Shown here piece after piece: positions 9,180-16,402 of a stretch of 52,784 nucleotides of DNA; the first letter of the stretch is position 1, and every line of letters starts with the position of its first letter. Location: positions 1 through 52,784 of IMG/VR virus record IMGVR_UViG_3300036760_000035; one strand, 5' to 3'. Made by a program: the position numbers and the translations under genes. The notes beneath the pieces were generated by a model. The model ran no database searches. It worked only from the letters and a program-made list of their open reading frames with translations, and was not told the origin of the DNA. The DNA is from a virus.

Positions 9180-9208
9180 TGAAACCCTTCATGGTTTCAA
9201 CAGGAGGT
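9180..9208 (+). promoter_or_regulatory. Hairpin followed by strong ribosome binding site
   Basis: GTTGAAACC and GGTTTCAAC form a 9-bp stem around CTTCAT, followed immediately by AGGAGGT upstream of the TTG start at 9222. It may insulate or regulate the zinc-protein message. A 14-codon frame (GTG 9167 to TAG) also spans the element and might be a leader peptide. Confidence 0.5.
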
Positions 9209-9221
9209 AGGAAACACCACT

Positions 9222-9551
9222 TTGCGTACTTCCTCGCCGTCAAGAAATCCTGTTAAGGTTTCTAGCCATGCTTTTTCATGCGATGATTGCGGTAGGCAAT
9301 GGACTGGCTCCGGTCAGTGTCATTGCACCGAGTGTCACAAGCATTTCAGCACGGAGTTAAACTTTGATCTACACCGTATGTTTGCGACCAAGGCCGAGAA
9401 CTGGAACAAGAGAAGGTGTATGACCATGGCGGAAATGGCTACGCTAAAACGCAAGTCTGGCAAGCCAGTATTTGCAGTATCGGAAGGGCCATTTGGCACA
9501 ACGTGTGTCGGATGGAGTGCCGACTGGCAAGTAAAATTAGAAGGAGAATAA
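9222..9551 (+). CDS. FDXHR-type putative zinc-binding protein
   Basis: 109 residues from a TTG start behind AGGAGGT. Cys pairs CDDCG and CHCTECHKHF lead into NFDLHR, the F-D-x-H-R signature of a zinc-binding family common in actinobacteriophages. The function of that family is not established, though nucleic-acid or protein binding is plausible. The C-terminal half lacks further cysteine pairs. The next gene follows within two bases. Confidence 0.75.
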   Translation: MRTSSPSRNPVKVSSHAFSCDDCGRQWTGSGQCHCTECHKHFSTELNFDLHRMFATKAENWNKRRCMTMAEMATLKRKSGKPVFAVSEGPFGTTCVGWSADWQVKLEGE

Positions 9552-9552
9552 T

Positions 9553-9729
9553 TTGGCTAACACAAGATTAGTTGCAGAGCTACTTAAAAGATACCATTCT
9601 AACTTTGAAGAGCGAGCCCTGGCGGACTTTATCTTTCAATGGCTAGGAGTAGAGCATCCATGGGCGGATAACTTATCCGTAGAGGATATCCAAACAGAAT
9701 TAGATGAGTGTCTTGTTTATGCAGTTTGA
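9553..9729 (+). CDS. Small hypothetical protein (TTG start)
   Basis: 58 residues from a TTG preceded by AAGGAG. The N-terminus is helical (LVAELLKRYH), followed by an acidic Trp-containing segment ending in LDECLVYAV. No family is recognised. It overlaps the next frame, consistent with translational coupling inside the same operon. Confidence 0.6.
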   Translation: MANTRLVAELLKRYHSNFEERALADFIFQWLGVEHPWADNLSVEDIQTELDECLVYAV

Positions 9730-9949
9730 ATTTAAAAGTTCTAACGCTATGCTTAATAGCCTTAAACGAACGCTTGCAAAGTTCGAAAGAGACGTTACTT
9801 ATCTGTTTGGAGCCTCTGCTGGTGCCCAGGGGTTACTCAATCAAACATCACCAGACTGGCACGCAATATGGACTGCTGCCGTAGCAGCAGCGGGATTGGC
9901 TGCATATCGTTTAATTAGAGATGCGTGCTCTGGCGTACCACCTGCTTAA
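9719..9949 (+). CDS. Small protein with one membrane segment, possible second holin
   Basis: 76 residues if the ATG at 9719 is used; an in-frame ATG at 9704 adds five. A basic N-terminal helix precedes an Ala-rich hydrophobic stretch (IWTAAVAAAGLAAYRLI) that could span the membrane once. Size and topology fit a holin-like or membrane anchor protein, but it is 2 kb from the lysin. It is the last rightward gene before the terminator. Confidence 0.6.
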   Translation: MQFEFKSSNAMLNSLKRTLAKFERDVTYLFGASAGAQGLLNQTSPDWHAIWTAAVAAAGLAAYRLIRDACSGVPPA

Positions 9950-9966
9950 ACGCCAAGTTCACGGTC

Positions 9967-9982
9967 GCAACTTCTAAGTTGC
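9967..9982 (+). promoter_or_regulatory. GCAA/TTGC inverted repeat, site 1
   Basis: GCAACTT-CT-AAGTTGC just before the terminator. Similar GCAA...TTGC arrangements occur near 20152, 22184, 22663 and 26744, so it may be a protein-binding site or part of a composite terminator. Confidence 0.4.
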
Positions 9983-9988
9983 AACGTT

Positions 9989-10023
9989 GAAGAAGGGCTG
10001 AGATTGGATCTCAGCCCTTCTTC
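9989..10023. terminator. Bidirectional terminator between convergent operons
   Basis: A perfect 16-bp stem (GAAGAAGGGCTGAGAT and its complement) with loop TGG. It lies between the last rightward gene (ends 9949) and the end of the leftward operon (10030). TTCTTC on both flanks gives a pyrimidine-rich tail in either direction. Confidence 0.85.
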
Positions 10024-10029
10024 TAGTGC

Positions 10030-10209
10030 CTATCTATTAGGGCGGTATCTCATTGTATCTGTATCTCCACCCCTTCTTATCCTAAAGCATCTTTGATGTA
10101 CTTTCCCTTCTTGCCAGAGAATCCATTCTGATGTTCTAATTCTCGTTTCACAAACCCTGCACGTGTCAGTCTCGAAACTATATTCATCGACTAATGAAAA
10201 GTCCGCCAA
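10030..10209 (-). CDS. Small zinc-finger-like protein (TTG start)
   Basis: 59 residues from TTG at 10209 with AAGGAG nine bases upstream, inside the end of the previous gene. It contains C-R-V-C and, 20 residues on, H-Q-R-C, a pattern that could bind one zinc ion. The rest is basic (RIRRGG). It is the last gene of the leftward operon, directly before the terminator. Function unknown. Confidence 0.6.
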   Translation of the reverse strand: MADFSLVDEYSFETDTCRVCETRIRTSEWILWQEGKVHQRCFRIRRGGDTDTMRYRPNR

Positions 10210-10531
10210 TATCTATGTCTCCTTCCTCCGTAAAGCAACTTCGGAGACCTGGTAGAATTTCTTTAAGTGTTGCGCTCTCCCTTCCACCGTTCATAAAGAT
10301 CCAGCCCCTGACACACATCTCAAATGCTTCTTTCGGTGTTCGTCCATGAAATGTCAGTGATGGATACTCGTATCCATTCTCATCTAGAAATCCGAATCTC
10401 CATTTAAGTTCGAGCCCTGGTTGGAATGAGAATCTTCCGAACCATTCCGTCGTCGGTGGTGGCTTTCCTTCCTCTTGAACAGGCCCCCCGAAATCTAATC
10501 CATGTGGGAACGGATATTCGTCTTCATCCAT
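10184..10531 (-). CDS. Hypothetical protein
   Basis: 115 residues, acidic, with aromatic-rich segments (WFGRFSFQPGLELKWRFGF). GAAAGGAAAG lies upstream. No domain is recognised. Its end overlaps the start region of the small zinc-finger gene at 10030. Confidence 0.7.
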   Translation of the reverse strand: MDEDEYPFPHGLDFGGPVQEEGKPPPTTEWFGRFSFQPGLELKWRFGFLDENGYEYPSLTFHGRTPKEAFEMCVRGWIFMNGGRESATLKEILPGLRSCFTEEGDIDIGGLFISR

Positions 10532-10550
10532 CAGGCATTTAACTTTCCTT

Positions 10551-10649
10551 TCAATTAAAAAATATGTCTATATCGTGTGTGATAAGTATGTACCACATTA
10601 CGTATATCCACCAGAGAATAAGCCAGAAGAATAATATTGGATTATCCAA
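10551..10649 (-). CDS. Very small membrane protein (TTG start)
   Basis: 32 residues, almost entirely one hydrophobic, Trp-rich segment (ILFFWLILWWIYVMWYILI) with an acidic C-terminus. It fills the gap between two genes of the operon. The start is uncertain because the nearest purine-rich stretch (GGGAGGAGGG) is about 18 bases upstream. It may act on the host membrane; no family is recognised. Confidence 0.45.
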   Translation of the reverse strand: MDNPILFFWLILWWIYVMWYILITHDIDIFFN

Positions 10650-10651
10650 GC

Positions 10652-10981
10652 TTATCCACTTCCACCCTCCTCCCTTACTTCCATAGACCAGAGTTTATTA
10701 TAGATTGCATTACATGATCGTTGCAGTGTTTCTGAGATGAAGGCAATATCTGCCCCATTCTCCCACATCTGAAACATGATCATTATTTCATCGCTGCCCC
10801 ATGGCTTACCGCTCCTGGTTGTTTCCATGGCATCATCTGGATCTTCCACGAAGTCTTGTGGCCGTATAACGAACGACTGTGTGCCATGATAGAGACAGAC
10901 TGGCTCTCCAAATTCTAAGAACATCTCCTCCCCGCACACATTTTCCGTCCATTCGTTCTTGAAGCTGCAATGGTCTTTCAA
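10652..10981 (-). CDS. Zinc-ribbon plus helix-turn-helix protein
   Basis: 109 residues from TTG with GGAGGAGG at about 7 bases. The N-terminus has spaced Cys/His residues (HCSF..., VCGEE, VCLYHG). The C-terminal half (WGSDEIMIMFQMW...DIAFISETLQRSCNAIYNKL) has the spacing of GcrA/Myb-like DNA-binding helices. A small phage transcription factor is plausible. It begins inside the previous reading frame. Confidence 0.65.
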   Translation of the reverse strand: MKDHCSFKNEWTENVCGEEMFLEFGEPVCLYHGTQSFVIRPQDFVEDPDDAMETTRSGKPWGSDEIMIMFQMWENGADIAFISETLQRSCNAIYNKLWSMEVREEGGSG

Positions 10982-11159
10982 TAAGAGCCTCCTCCATCAA
11001 TCTTTGTTTTAGATATACACATGCATCAAGCATCTCTTCGTAGACATCTAATAGGGCATTCCTTCCATTGAATGTCGTTAGTGGTCGGTGGTATGTTTTC
11101 ATGCCAAGTTGGTTTCTTGCTTCTATATCCTTGATTAATTCTGGGAAGACTTTATTCAT
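10833..11159 (-). CDS. Conserved small phage protein with overrunning C-terminus
   Basis: 108 residues. The first 60 (MNKVFPELIKDIEARNQ..., TFNGRNALLDVYEEMLDACVYLKQ) look like a conserved helical family I have seen in phage early regions. After residue 60 the frame runs 149 bases into the next gene and becomes Arg/Leu-rich, without family character. Either the normal stop was lost by a small indel or the overlap is real. Confidence 0.55.
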   Translation of the reverse strand: MNKVFPELIKDIEARNQLGMKTYHRPLTTFNGRNALLDVYEEMLDACVYLKQRLMEEALIERPLQLQERMDGKCVRGGDVLRIWRASLSLSWHTVVRYTATRLRGRSR

Positions 11160-11205
11160 TCACTACCATTATTCCAGGAATCCACTCGTGCTTGTGATCG
11201 CTCAC
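11152..11205 (-). CDS. Possible truncated 17-residue peptide
   Basis: GTG at 11205 overlaps the TGA of the previous gene (GTGA) and opens a 17-codon frame beginning with DHKHEW. This resembles the start of small H-x-H-E-W zinc proteins of actinophages but stops before any cysteines. Probably a relic or a coupling peptide. Confidence 0.3.
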   Translation of the reverse strand: MSDHKHEWIPGIMVVNE

Positions 11206-11678
11206 GGCGTCACCTCCCGCGCGTCGTAGGCGGCGAGGGCGTCTTCCACCCAAGACATGTGCCCAGCGGCAATGCCTTTGCGTATGCACTTCACCACGGC
11301 CCGCGTAAGAGACAACTCGCGCTCCGCCGTCTCCAGTTCGTCGAGCAAGCGAACGACGGCCGACAAGCACGACGGCCCGCTTCGGACACACCCCGCGTGT
11401 TCGCTACGCCACGTCGCCCGTTCCTCTGCTGTGATCATGCTGTGCCTCCCTTGCGATAGTCCGCTGTTTTCTCTGGGCCGGTGTCTTTTTGTCTCTCCTA
11501 ATTTGCTATGTTCTTTACTCCATTCTTTTCGTGCTTCGTCTAACTCTTCACGAGAGTAATAATCTTCAATGCTTATTCCGTGTTCTTCTGCGATTTCATC
11601 CCAATCTAATAAATTATCCGCTTTAATATTATCAATCACATAATCATGGATGAAAGGAATATCAGTCATTATTATCAT
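11202..11678 (-). CDS. Hypothetical protein, chimeric composition
   Basis: 158 residues. The N-terminal part (to about residue 75) is AT-rich, acidic and helical like its neighbours. The C-terminal part (ITAEERATWRSEHAG..., DELETAERELSLTRAVV) is encoded by visibly GC-rich DNA at 11202-11460. This looks like a fusion of two small early-gene modules. ITAEER-type segments are common in phages of high-GC hosts. A second in-frame ATG at 11669 overlaps the previous stop. Confidence 0.65.
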   Translation of the reverse strand: MIIMTDIPFIHDYVIDNIKADNLLDWDEIAEEHGISIEDYYSREELDEARKEWSKEHSKLGETKRHRPRENSGLSQGRHSMITAEERATWRSEHAGCVRSGPSCLSAVVRLLDELETAERELSLTRAVVKCIRKGIAAGHMSWVEDALAAYDAREVTP

Positions 11679-12003
11679 CTTTATCAGTAAGATTGCAGAA
11701 GTAATCTACAATAGCCTGTACCTGTTCTACGGTTTGGTATCCAGCTACATTGGCGCTGATATCCATCCAAGTCCAGTGTGACCAGCTTACTGATAAATCT
11801 ACCGGCCATGCCGCTACTTCAAATTCGAAATAATCAAATGGACTGGGTAGAGTTTTGCGCGGCGCGCTATAGTGATATTTGCTGGCCTGGATGCTGACCA
11901 TATGATCTCCACATTTGATAGCTTTCCAAATCCTATAACCTTCTTCTGTGTTTTCAGATATCACGCCTTCTTCTATAATACGATCTCTAAAATCTATTTT
12001 CAT
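11662..12003 (-). CDS. Hypothetical protein
   Basis: 113 residues, started by GGAGGAGTAGA-ATG inside the end of thyX. Trp/Tyr-rich middle (WSHWTWMDISAN) and a terminal acidic tail. No domain is recognised. The overlap with thyX by a few bases points to coupled translation. Confidence 0.7.
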   Translation of the reverse strand: MKIDFRDRIIEEGVISENTEEGYRIWKAIKCGDHMVSIQASKYHYSAPRKTLPSPFDYFEFEVAAWPVDLSVSWSHWTWMDISANVAGYQTVEQVQAIVDYFCNLTDKDDNND

Positions 12004-12701
12004 TCTACTCCTCCAAGAGATGGTCTTCCATTTTCATTCCAGGCATTCCAACAGTGGGGGAACCAATCTTCTAGTAATAGTTCCACTTCCCCTGCTGCTT
12101 TGCGAATCTCACTTTGCGCGTGTATGTCCGTGCGTAACGAGAGGAAGTTAAATAAGCTTCGCAGATTAACAGTCCAGATGAAACTAGTATAAGTATTGAC
12201 AGGTAAAACAATACGCGCCAGTTCCTTTGCAATTCCTTCCTCCAACATTCCTTTGTATTTGTAGTATGCTCCGAGTGAGTTCACCTTGATTACATCTATA
12301 ATATCTTTTATCAGAAATGTATTAGATATATTCTCATATTCGTAACTCATGTTCTTTCCCTTTTGAGAACGAACTTCATCTTCTGATGGTAGCCAGAATT
12401 TAGGTTCGTATTCCGTATATCTGGCACTTTGTTCATTAAATGAACTGAATCTATGTGTACGCCATTGCCGTTCTACAAAGATTGGTACGCTTATTTTGAA
12501 AGACATGATTGCATGCTCGAATGGCGTACCATGTCTATCAGCAATCAATCTTGATAAGAGAGCAAGATCTTTGTCGTCAATTTTAGTGTGTTCCCTATTT
12601 AATGATATCCTGGCGGAATTGACAATGGATAAATCTGTGCCAAGTGTATCTTGGTGAGTGACATACATTTCATTTGAGAAGATAAGATTATCATTCAACA
12701 T
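12000..12701 (-). CDS. thyX: Flavin-dependent thymidylate synthase ThyX
   Basis: 233 residues from the ATG at 12701, which has AGAGG six bases upstream; an in-frame TTG lies six bases earlier. The ThyX motif appears as THRFSSFNEQSARY, and RHGTPFEHA precedes it, as in the family. The enzyme methylates dUMP to dTMP using FAD, NADPH and methylene-tetrahydrofolate. The first Arg of the usual RHR triad is Thr here. With dCMP deaminase (25583) and ribonucleotide reductase (26791) it forms a thymidylate supply route. Confidence 0.92.
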   Translation of the reverse strand: MLNDNLIFSNEMYVTHQDTLGTDLSIVNSARISLNREHTKIDDKDLALLSRLIADRHGTPFEHAIMSFKISVPIFVERQWRTHRFSSFNEQSARYTEYEPKFWLPSEDEVRSQKGKNMSYEYENISNTFLIKDIIDVIKVNSLGAYYKYKGMLEEGIAKELARIVLPVNTYTSFIWTVNLRSLFNFLSLRTDIHAQSEIRKAAGEVELLLEDWFPHCWNAWNENGRPSLGGVE

Positions 12702-12789
12702 ATGCAACCTCTGGCTCTTGATAGATTGAAGTTACCACTTCATAGTTATCCCATTGAAGATCTGCGTCACAAGAGGAGCGATTCCACAA
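12691..12789 (-). CDS. Possible small acidic protein (TTG start)
   Basis: 32 codons from TTG at 12789 with AGGAGG about 12 bases upstream. The frame fills the gap between the nuclease-like gene and thyX and ends inside the thyX start. The peptide is acidic (DADLQWDNYEVV). Modest support only. Confidence 0.35.
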   Translation of the reverse strand: MWNRSSCDADLQWDNYEVVTSIYQEPEVAYVE

Positions 12790-13117
12790 ATTTGTTCTTC
12801 GCCTCCTCGCTGCTTTCCCTGTCCCACTTGTCAACATCGAGTAACAGAAAATGTCTACCAGGAATCCCTCTGCCATAGTGGAATGTGAAACACACGACTC
12901 CAACTTTTCCGCTATTAGCAGCCGCGTTAACGTCCGCTTGTGAAATGGCTTTTCGGAATTCAGCAGAGTAATCTTGAAAATTACGATACTTGGATTCTGC
13001 AACAAAATATTCCCCACTTATGTCTGCATGTGAAGTTCCTTGTGATGGATGTCGCCTCCCCCCCAGGCGACTTGCCCACCATCGTTCTGCTTGTTTCCAA
13101 GAATTAGATTGAGTCAT
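12767..13117 (-). CDS. Small PD-(D/E)XK-like nuclease, resolvase candidate
   Basis: 116 residues from the ATG at 13117, which overlaps the end of the previous gene by 14 bases; the frame is open further upstream. A basic N-terminal helix (WKQAERWWASRLGGRR) is followed by D-I-S...E-S-K (HADISGEYFVAESKYR), the D-x(8)-E-x-K arrangement of PD-(D/E)XK nucleases such as Holliday junction resolvases. Likely acts on recombination or replication intermediates. Assignment by motif only. Confidence 0.6.
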   Translation of the reverse strand: MTQSNSWKQAERWWASRLGGRRHPSQGTSHADISGEYFVAESKYRNFQDYSAEFRKAISQADVNAAANSGKVGVVCFTFHYGRGIPGRHFLLLDVDKWDRESSEEAKNKFVESLLL

Positions 13118-13601
13118 TATAGTCTTCGCCGATGTTGTAAGTACATCCTTGTTTTCTACAGTTGCCAGCAGCATCAGTATCATGCATATGTGGATGGATA
13201 GGACATAATTCTTTTGCTGATTCGAAGACTACATTGTATTCTGTTGCCATTTTCTGTAGTTCATATCCAACAGAGATTCCTAGAGTGCTGTTATTTACCA
13301 ATACCCTGTTTAGGGCAAGGGATACACCCTCTCGCCGAGCGTAGGAATCATGCTTAGAGCACACGGCCTCCCCTACACCAACAGTGAGGCCGTTTTCTTT
13401 TACAAGGATGAGCGTCTTCCCCCCTCTGACTGCAACATCCCATTCAATAAAGTGTTTGTCTGCTGCCTTCTTGTCAATTGGCATAGATCCATTGTAGCCA
13501 AAGTTCTTGATATCTTCTTTAAGATACCTGTAGTGTTTAACGCAGATTCCGTAACCAGCGCTTCTAATCGCCGCGATAAGTGTTGCGTTATTGATAAACA
13601 T
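13104..13601 (-). CDS. Hypothetical protein with Cys/His-rich tail
   Basis: 165 residues. The middle (LILVKENGLTVGVGEAVCSKHDSYARREGVSLALNRVL) is a mixed alpha/beta segment. The C-terminus CPIHPHMHD...GNCRKQGC could bind zinc. No family is recognised. Embedded between a DUF1660-like gene and the small nuclease. Confidence 0.7.
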   Translation of the reverse strand: MFINNATLIAAIRSAGYGICVKHYRYLKEDIKNFGYNGSMPIDKKAADKHFIEWDVAVRGGKTLILVKENGLTVGVGEAVCSKHDSYARREGVSLALNRVLVNNSTLGISVGYELQKMATEYNVVFESAKELCPIHPHMHDTDAAGNCRKQGCTYNIGEDYNDSI

Positions 13602-13604
13602 TAT

Positions 13605-13787
13605 CTAATAATCTTCCTCCTGTTCAGATTCGACCCAGAATGGATCACACCAAGATTGTTTGTAATTATGCTCCTCGCAATATGGACACCTATCTTCTTT
13701 CCCGCATCTTGAACAATAAGGATTTGTAGAGGTATTGTAATTTGCTACCCATTTATGCCCAATGATATAGCAAAGAATCTTTTTCAT
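13605..13787 (-). CDS. DUF1660-like zinc-ribbon protein
   Basis: 60 residues starting MKKILCYIIGHKWV, the M-K-x-L-x-C...G-H-K-W opening of the prophage DUF1660 family, followed by CSRCGK and CPYCEEH. Two zinc sites are possible. The function of the family is unknown. It begins right after the previous stop in the operon. Confidence 0.7.
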   Translation of the reverse strand: MKKILCYIIGHKWVANYNTSTNPYCSRCGKEDRCPYCEEHNYKQSWCDPFWVESEQEEDY

Positions 13788-14282
13788 TTATGATTCTTCT
13801 CGCTTACAGTTCCAATACCATTTCTGAGTCTTATTAGAGCGTGCAGGCTTGCCATCAGACCACTCAGGAATAACATTCATGTCTTCGACAACTTCTCCGT
13901 ATCCGCACTTCATTTTGCCTTTCTTGAACTTGTGTTCAATAATGCGTGCGTTTCCATGGTCGGGACACTTCCATCCGCCTTCTGTCTGGACGTTATTTCC
14001 TGCCGCAACAGAAGCATTGCTTCTGAATCGAGGAAGCATACCGTGTTCCTCAGCGGATTTCACAATGAATTGCAGGACGCCAATCTCTGCGCCAATGACA
14101 GCATCAACTTCTGATTCAGAGTTATCATTGATGTCTGAAAGGAATACGTTAATTTGCACATCGTATCCATTAACCTGCCCGGCGATTGTGTATTTCGGCC
14201 ATTCGTTAGATTCCAAGTTTATCCTCCAGGTATTTGTCTCTAAGTTTAATCCTATGATATCAGCTACTTGTTCTTTAGTCAA
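13788..14282 (-). CDS. Hypothetical protein with C-terminal zinc-ribbon
   Basis: 164 residues from a TTG at 14282 (start uncertain; GGAGG lies about 15 bases upstream). The first 80 residues are a mixed alpha/beta domain. After a linker, WKCPDHG, KMKCGYG and a late WYWNCKR suggest a zinc-binding module. Similar layouts occur among uncharacterised phage replication-region proteins. Confidence 0.6.
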   Translation of the reverse strand: MTKEQVADIIGLNLETNTWRINLESNEWPKYTIAGQVNGYDVQINVFLSDINDNSESEVDAVIGAEIGVLQFIVKSAEEHGMLPRFRSNASVAAGNNVQTEGGWKCPDHGNARIIEHKFKKGKMKCGYGEVVEDMNVIPEWSDGKPARSNKTQKWYWNCKREES

Positions 14283-14303
14283 CCTTGATATCGCTAGCCT
14301 CCA

Positions 14304-14348
14304 TTAGATGCTTTTCAATATGGCAAATAGATCATCATATCTACTCAT
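14304..14348 (-). CDS. Possible 14-residue peptide
   Basis: ATG at 14348 directly after the previous stop opens MSRYDDLFAILKSI before TAA. Too short to judge; listed because genes here are packed end to end and the frame fills the gap. Confidence 0.25.
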   Translation of the reverse strand: MSRYDDLFAILKSI

Positions 14349-15296
14349 TTAGTTTTCCTTACATGCCTGAATCAAGTTACAACCTCCGCACGGGTTAAAC
14401 GTTCCTGTCAGCTTCTGATTGGGGCCTCCCCATATGGACTTCGGATCTACATTCGCCTTCTCCAATTCTACGTACTGATAATCTTTATTCATGTAAAGTG
14501 GGGGAACCGGTAGCCTGTTCCGAATTGCAGATGGCACACCTGCTCCAATTATGTCGTATATACTATCATGCACAAACATGATATTCTTTGCAATGTCTTG
14601 TTCAAGACTGACATACTCGATATAGAATGTTAGAGAGGCGTTTCCCCCTTTCCCAAGGAACGGGTCGTTCTCGAACACCTTCATTATGTCCTTTGAAACG
14701 ATTAAGAATAACCCTTGTTTGAGACCTGAGCCCGCTAATTCTGCTTGCAACTGAACATACCAGCCTGGTTGCGATGCCTTAATTCCTTCAAATGGAAGTT
14801 CGGGAAAACCACGACGTAACCATTTCCCATTACGAAAACCAGACATCTTGTATGCAGTTGACTTAACAGAAACAAGTGTTGGAGATCCAAGAAGCTTGAT
14901 AGATGCATCTGATGTTGATGCCATTGAGTTACCCAGATAAGAAGGAATCTGAGTACCCAGCAGGGGCCAACCGGCGCAATGCAATGTTGCAAGAGCCGCA
15001 ACTTCTATGTTGTGCCCTAACCAGAAGGTGAACTTTGTTGAACCAGAGAATTCTTCTTTATCGTAACCAAGAAATGATAGAGCAGTAGCACGAGTACATC
15101 CAATTGATTTCGCCATACCAAATGCATTCCTTCCATCTGGCATGATGTTCTCGTGGCCAGTCAGCATTTCTTTGTTTTTGACTGCCATCAACTCATCATA
15201 TTTATCGACCCAACGCTTCCATTCAGGATCATCCCACACTCCGCCATGTTGCTTCCACCAGTTCTCTAGGGCTCCTGCTATTGGATGTACAAACAA
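14349..15296 (-). CDS. Cas4/RecB-like PD-(D/E)XK exonuclease
   Basis: 315 residues from TTG at 15296 with AAAGGA upstream. Family features: GHNIE (His/Glu of motif I), STSDASI followed by TLVSVKST (motifs II-III), QLQAEL (motif QhxxY region) and a C-terminal C-x2-C-x5-C (CGGCNLIQAC). Together with C-T-R near residue 66, this last could hold an Fe-S cluster as in Cas4 and AddB. The acidic residue of E-x-K appears as Ser (S-V-K), so activity is uncertain. Probable role in DNA end processing during replication or recombination. It lies next to the primase-polymerase. Confidence 0.7.
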   Translation of the reverse strand: MFVHPIAGALENWWKQHGGVWDDPEWKRWVDKYDELMAVKNKEMLTGHENIMPDGRNAFGMAKSIGCTRATALSFLGYDKEEFSGSTKFTFWLGHNIEVAALATLHCAGWPLLGTQIPSYLGNSMASTSDASIKLLGSPTLVSVKSTAYKMSGFRNGKWLRRGFPELPFEGIKASQPGWYVQLQAELAGSGLKQGLFLIVSKDIMKVFENDPFLGKGGNASLTFYIEYVSLEQDIAKNIMFVHDSIYDIIGAGVPSAIRNRLPVPPLYMNKDYQYVELEKANVDPKSIWGGPNQKLTGTFNPCGGCNLIQACKEN

Positions 15297-15334
15297 TTAT
15301 TTGTCCTTTCGTCACATCTTGTGCAATATATCAT
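15278..15334 (-). CDS. Possible 18-residue Cys peptide
   Basis: ATG overlaps the stop of the primase-polymerase gene (ATGA) and encodes MIYCTRCDERTNNC and four more residues before TAG. The C-x2-C is in keeping with the many mini zinc proteins of this operon. Very short. Confidence 0.3.
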   Translation of the reverse strand: MIYCTRCDERTNNCLYIQ

Positions 15335-16083
15335 TTTGGGCCGTACCTCTGCCATTCTCCTTTCACAAGTCGATCAAGTTCTATCAACGGAAGTGCGGGG
15401 GTGCAATACATCTGGTTCCATGCGTGCATCAATCCATCAATAAGACCTGGATCATATGGAAATCGTTTGATAAGCAATCCGCATAGCTGTGCCGCTTTGT
15501 GATTCCGCCCGCCTTCTTTTATTGGCATGCATAATTCAGATGCCCAATTTGATGGACGCTCAGACATTACTTCATATTTAGCACCAATAAGTTCGAGGAC
15601 ATTATGTATGCCCCCTAGCTTAAATTCCATAAGTTTGCCATCTGGAAGGAATGTGTATTGAGTACTATTTGGATGAACGCTGGGAGGGGCAACTACATAT
15701 CCACCCTCTTGTTTAAGGTGGTGTAGTTTATCATTAACTCTGAATGTTGATGTCCTTGCGTGAATATCTGGCTTGAAATAAACATGAAATCCTTTACCAG
15801 TTGTTGCGGTCAGGCAATTAGAAAAATCTGGAGCAGCTTCCAAGAATGACATGTATGTTTGCACATCATCGAAATCAAGTACCGCTAAGCCGCTTACTCT
15901 GCCTGTTACAACACCAATGTTATTGAATCCTGTGTTGTGCCTAAACCAATTATCAATTTCAAAGTTCGTAGCACGTCTATCCATATAGGATAGCCAGCTT
16001 ATAATAGACGGCTTCTTATCTCGGAACTTTAACGGGATTACGCTCCAGCCTTTAACATCATAAAATTCAAGATGTTGCTTCAT
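15331..16083 (-). CDS. Bifunctional primase-polymerase (PrimPol)
   Basis: 250 residues from the ATG at 16083; the open frame extends to 16146, overlapping the previous gene. Signature of the N-terminal PrimPol domain (archaeo-eukaryotic primase fold): GWSVIPL, the catalytic acidic triplet in VLDFDD, GFHVYFK, and GGYVVAPPSVHPN. Such enzymes make primers and can extend DNA. There is no helicase fused here, but a DnaB-type helicase is encoded at 29357. As no other polymerase is seen, it probably starts replication for the host polymerase. Confidence 0.85.
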   Translation of the reverse strand: MKQHLEFYDVKGWSVIPLKFRDKKPSIISWLSYMDRRATNFEIDNWFRHNTGFNNIGVVTGRVSGLAVLDFDDVQTYMSFLEAAPDFSNCLTATTGKGFHVYFKPDIHARTSTFRVNDKLHHLKQEGGYVVAPPSVHPNSTQYTFLPDGKLMEFKLGGIHNVLELIGAKYEVMSERPSNWASELCMPIKEGGRNHKAAQLCGLLIKRFPYDPGLIDGLMHAWNQMYCTPALPLIELDRLVKGEWQRYGPK

Positions 16084-16096
16084 CCTTTCTTGATAC

Positions 16097-16402
16097 TCAG
16101 GCAAGGACGTACTCACGAGATTCTCCCTCGTCTTCATCGCTATCATCTAAAATAACTTCCCTTTTCTCCATTGGAATCTTTTCAATTATTGGTGGTTTTT
16201 CGTGGTTTTTTTTGGAGGAGATAAATGAATTAAGATTATATCCAAGATCGGCAGCTTCGCACATAGAGCAGCACCATGTTAACTTAAGACTAGATGAACT
16301 TTTGCCGGGGAAATATGTTGATTTACATCGCTTACAAGTCAGTACCCCGACTATTGTTATATCGTCCCTTTGATTCTTTGATAACACGGCTTCTATTGTC
16401 AT
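16097..16402 (-). CDS. Zinc-ribbon protein
   Basis: 101 residues from the ATG at 16402 (AAGGA five bases upstream); the frame is open to 16474. It contains CKRCKSTYFPGK and, 16 residues later, CCSMCE, a four-Cys ribbon. A charged tail follows, rich in Lys then Asp/Glu. It begins inside the small C2H2 gene at 16332. A role in nucleic-acid binding or as a primase partner is possible but unproven. Confidence 0.65.
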   Translation of the reverse strand: MTIEAVLSKNQRDDITIVGVLTCKRCKSTYFPGKSSSSLKLTWCCSMCEAADLGYNLNSFISSKKNHEKPPIIEKIPMEKREVILDDSDEDEGESREYVLA

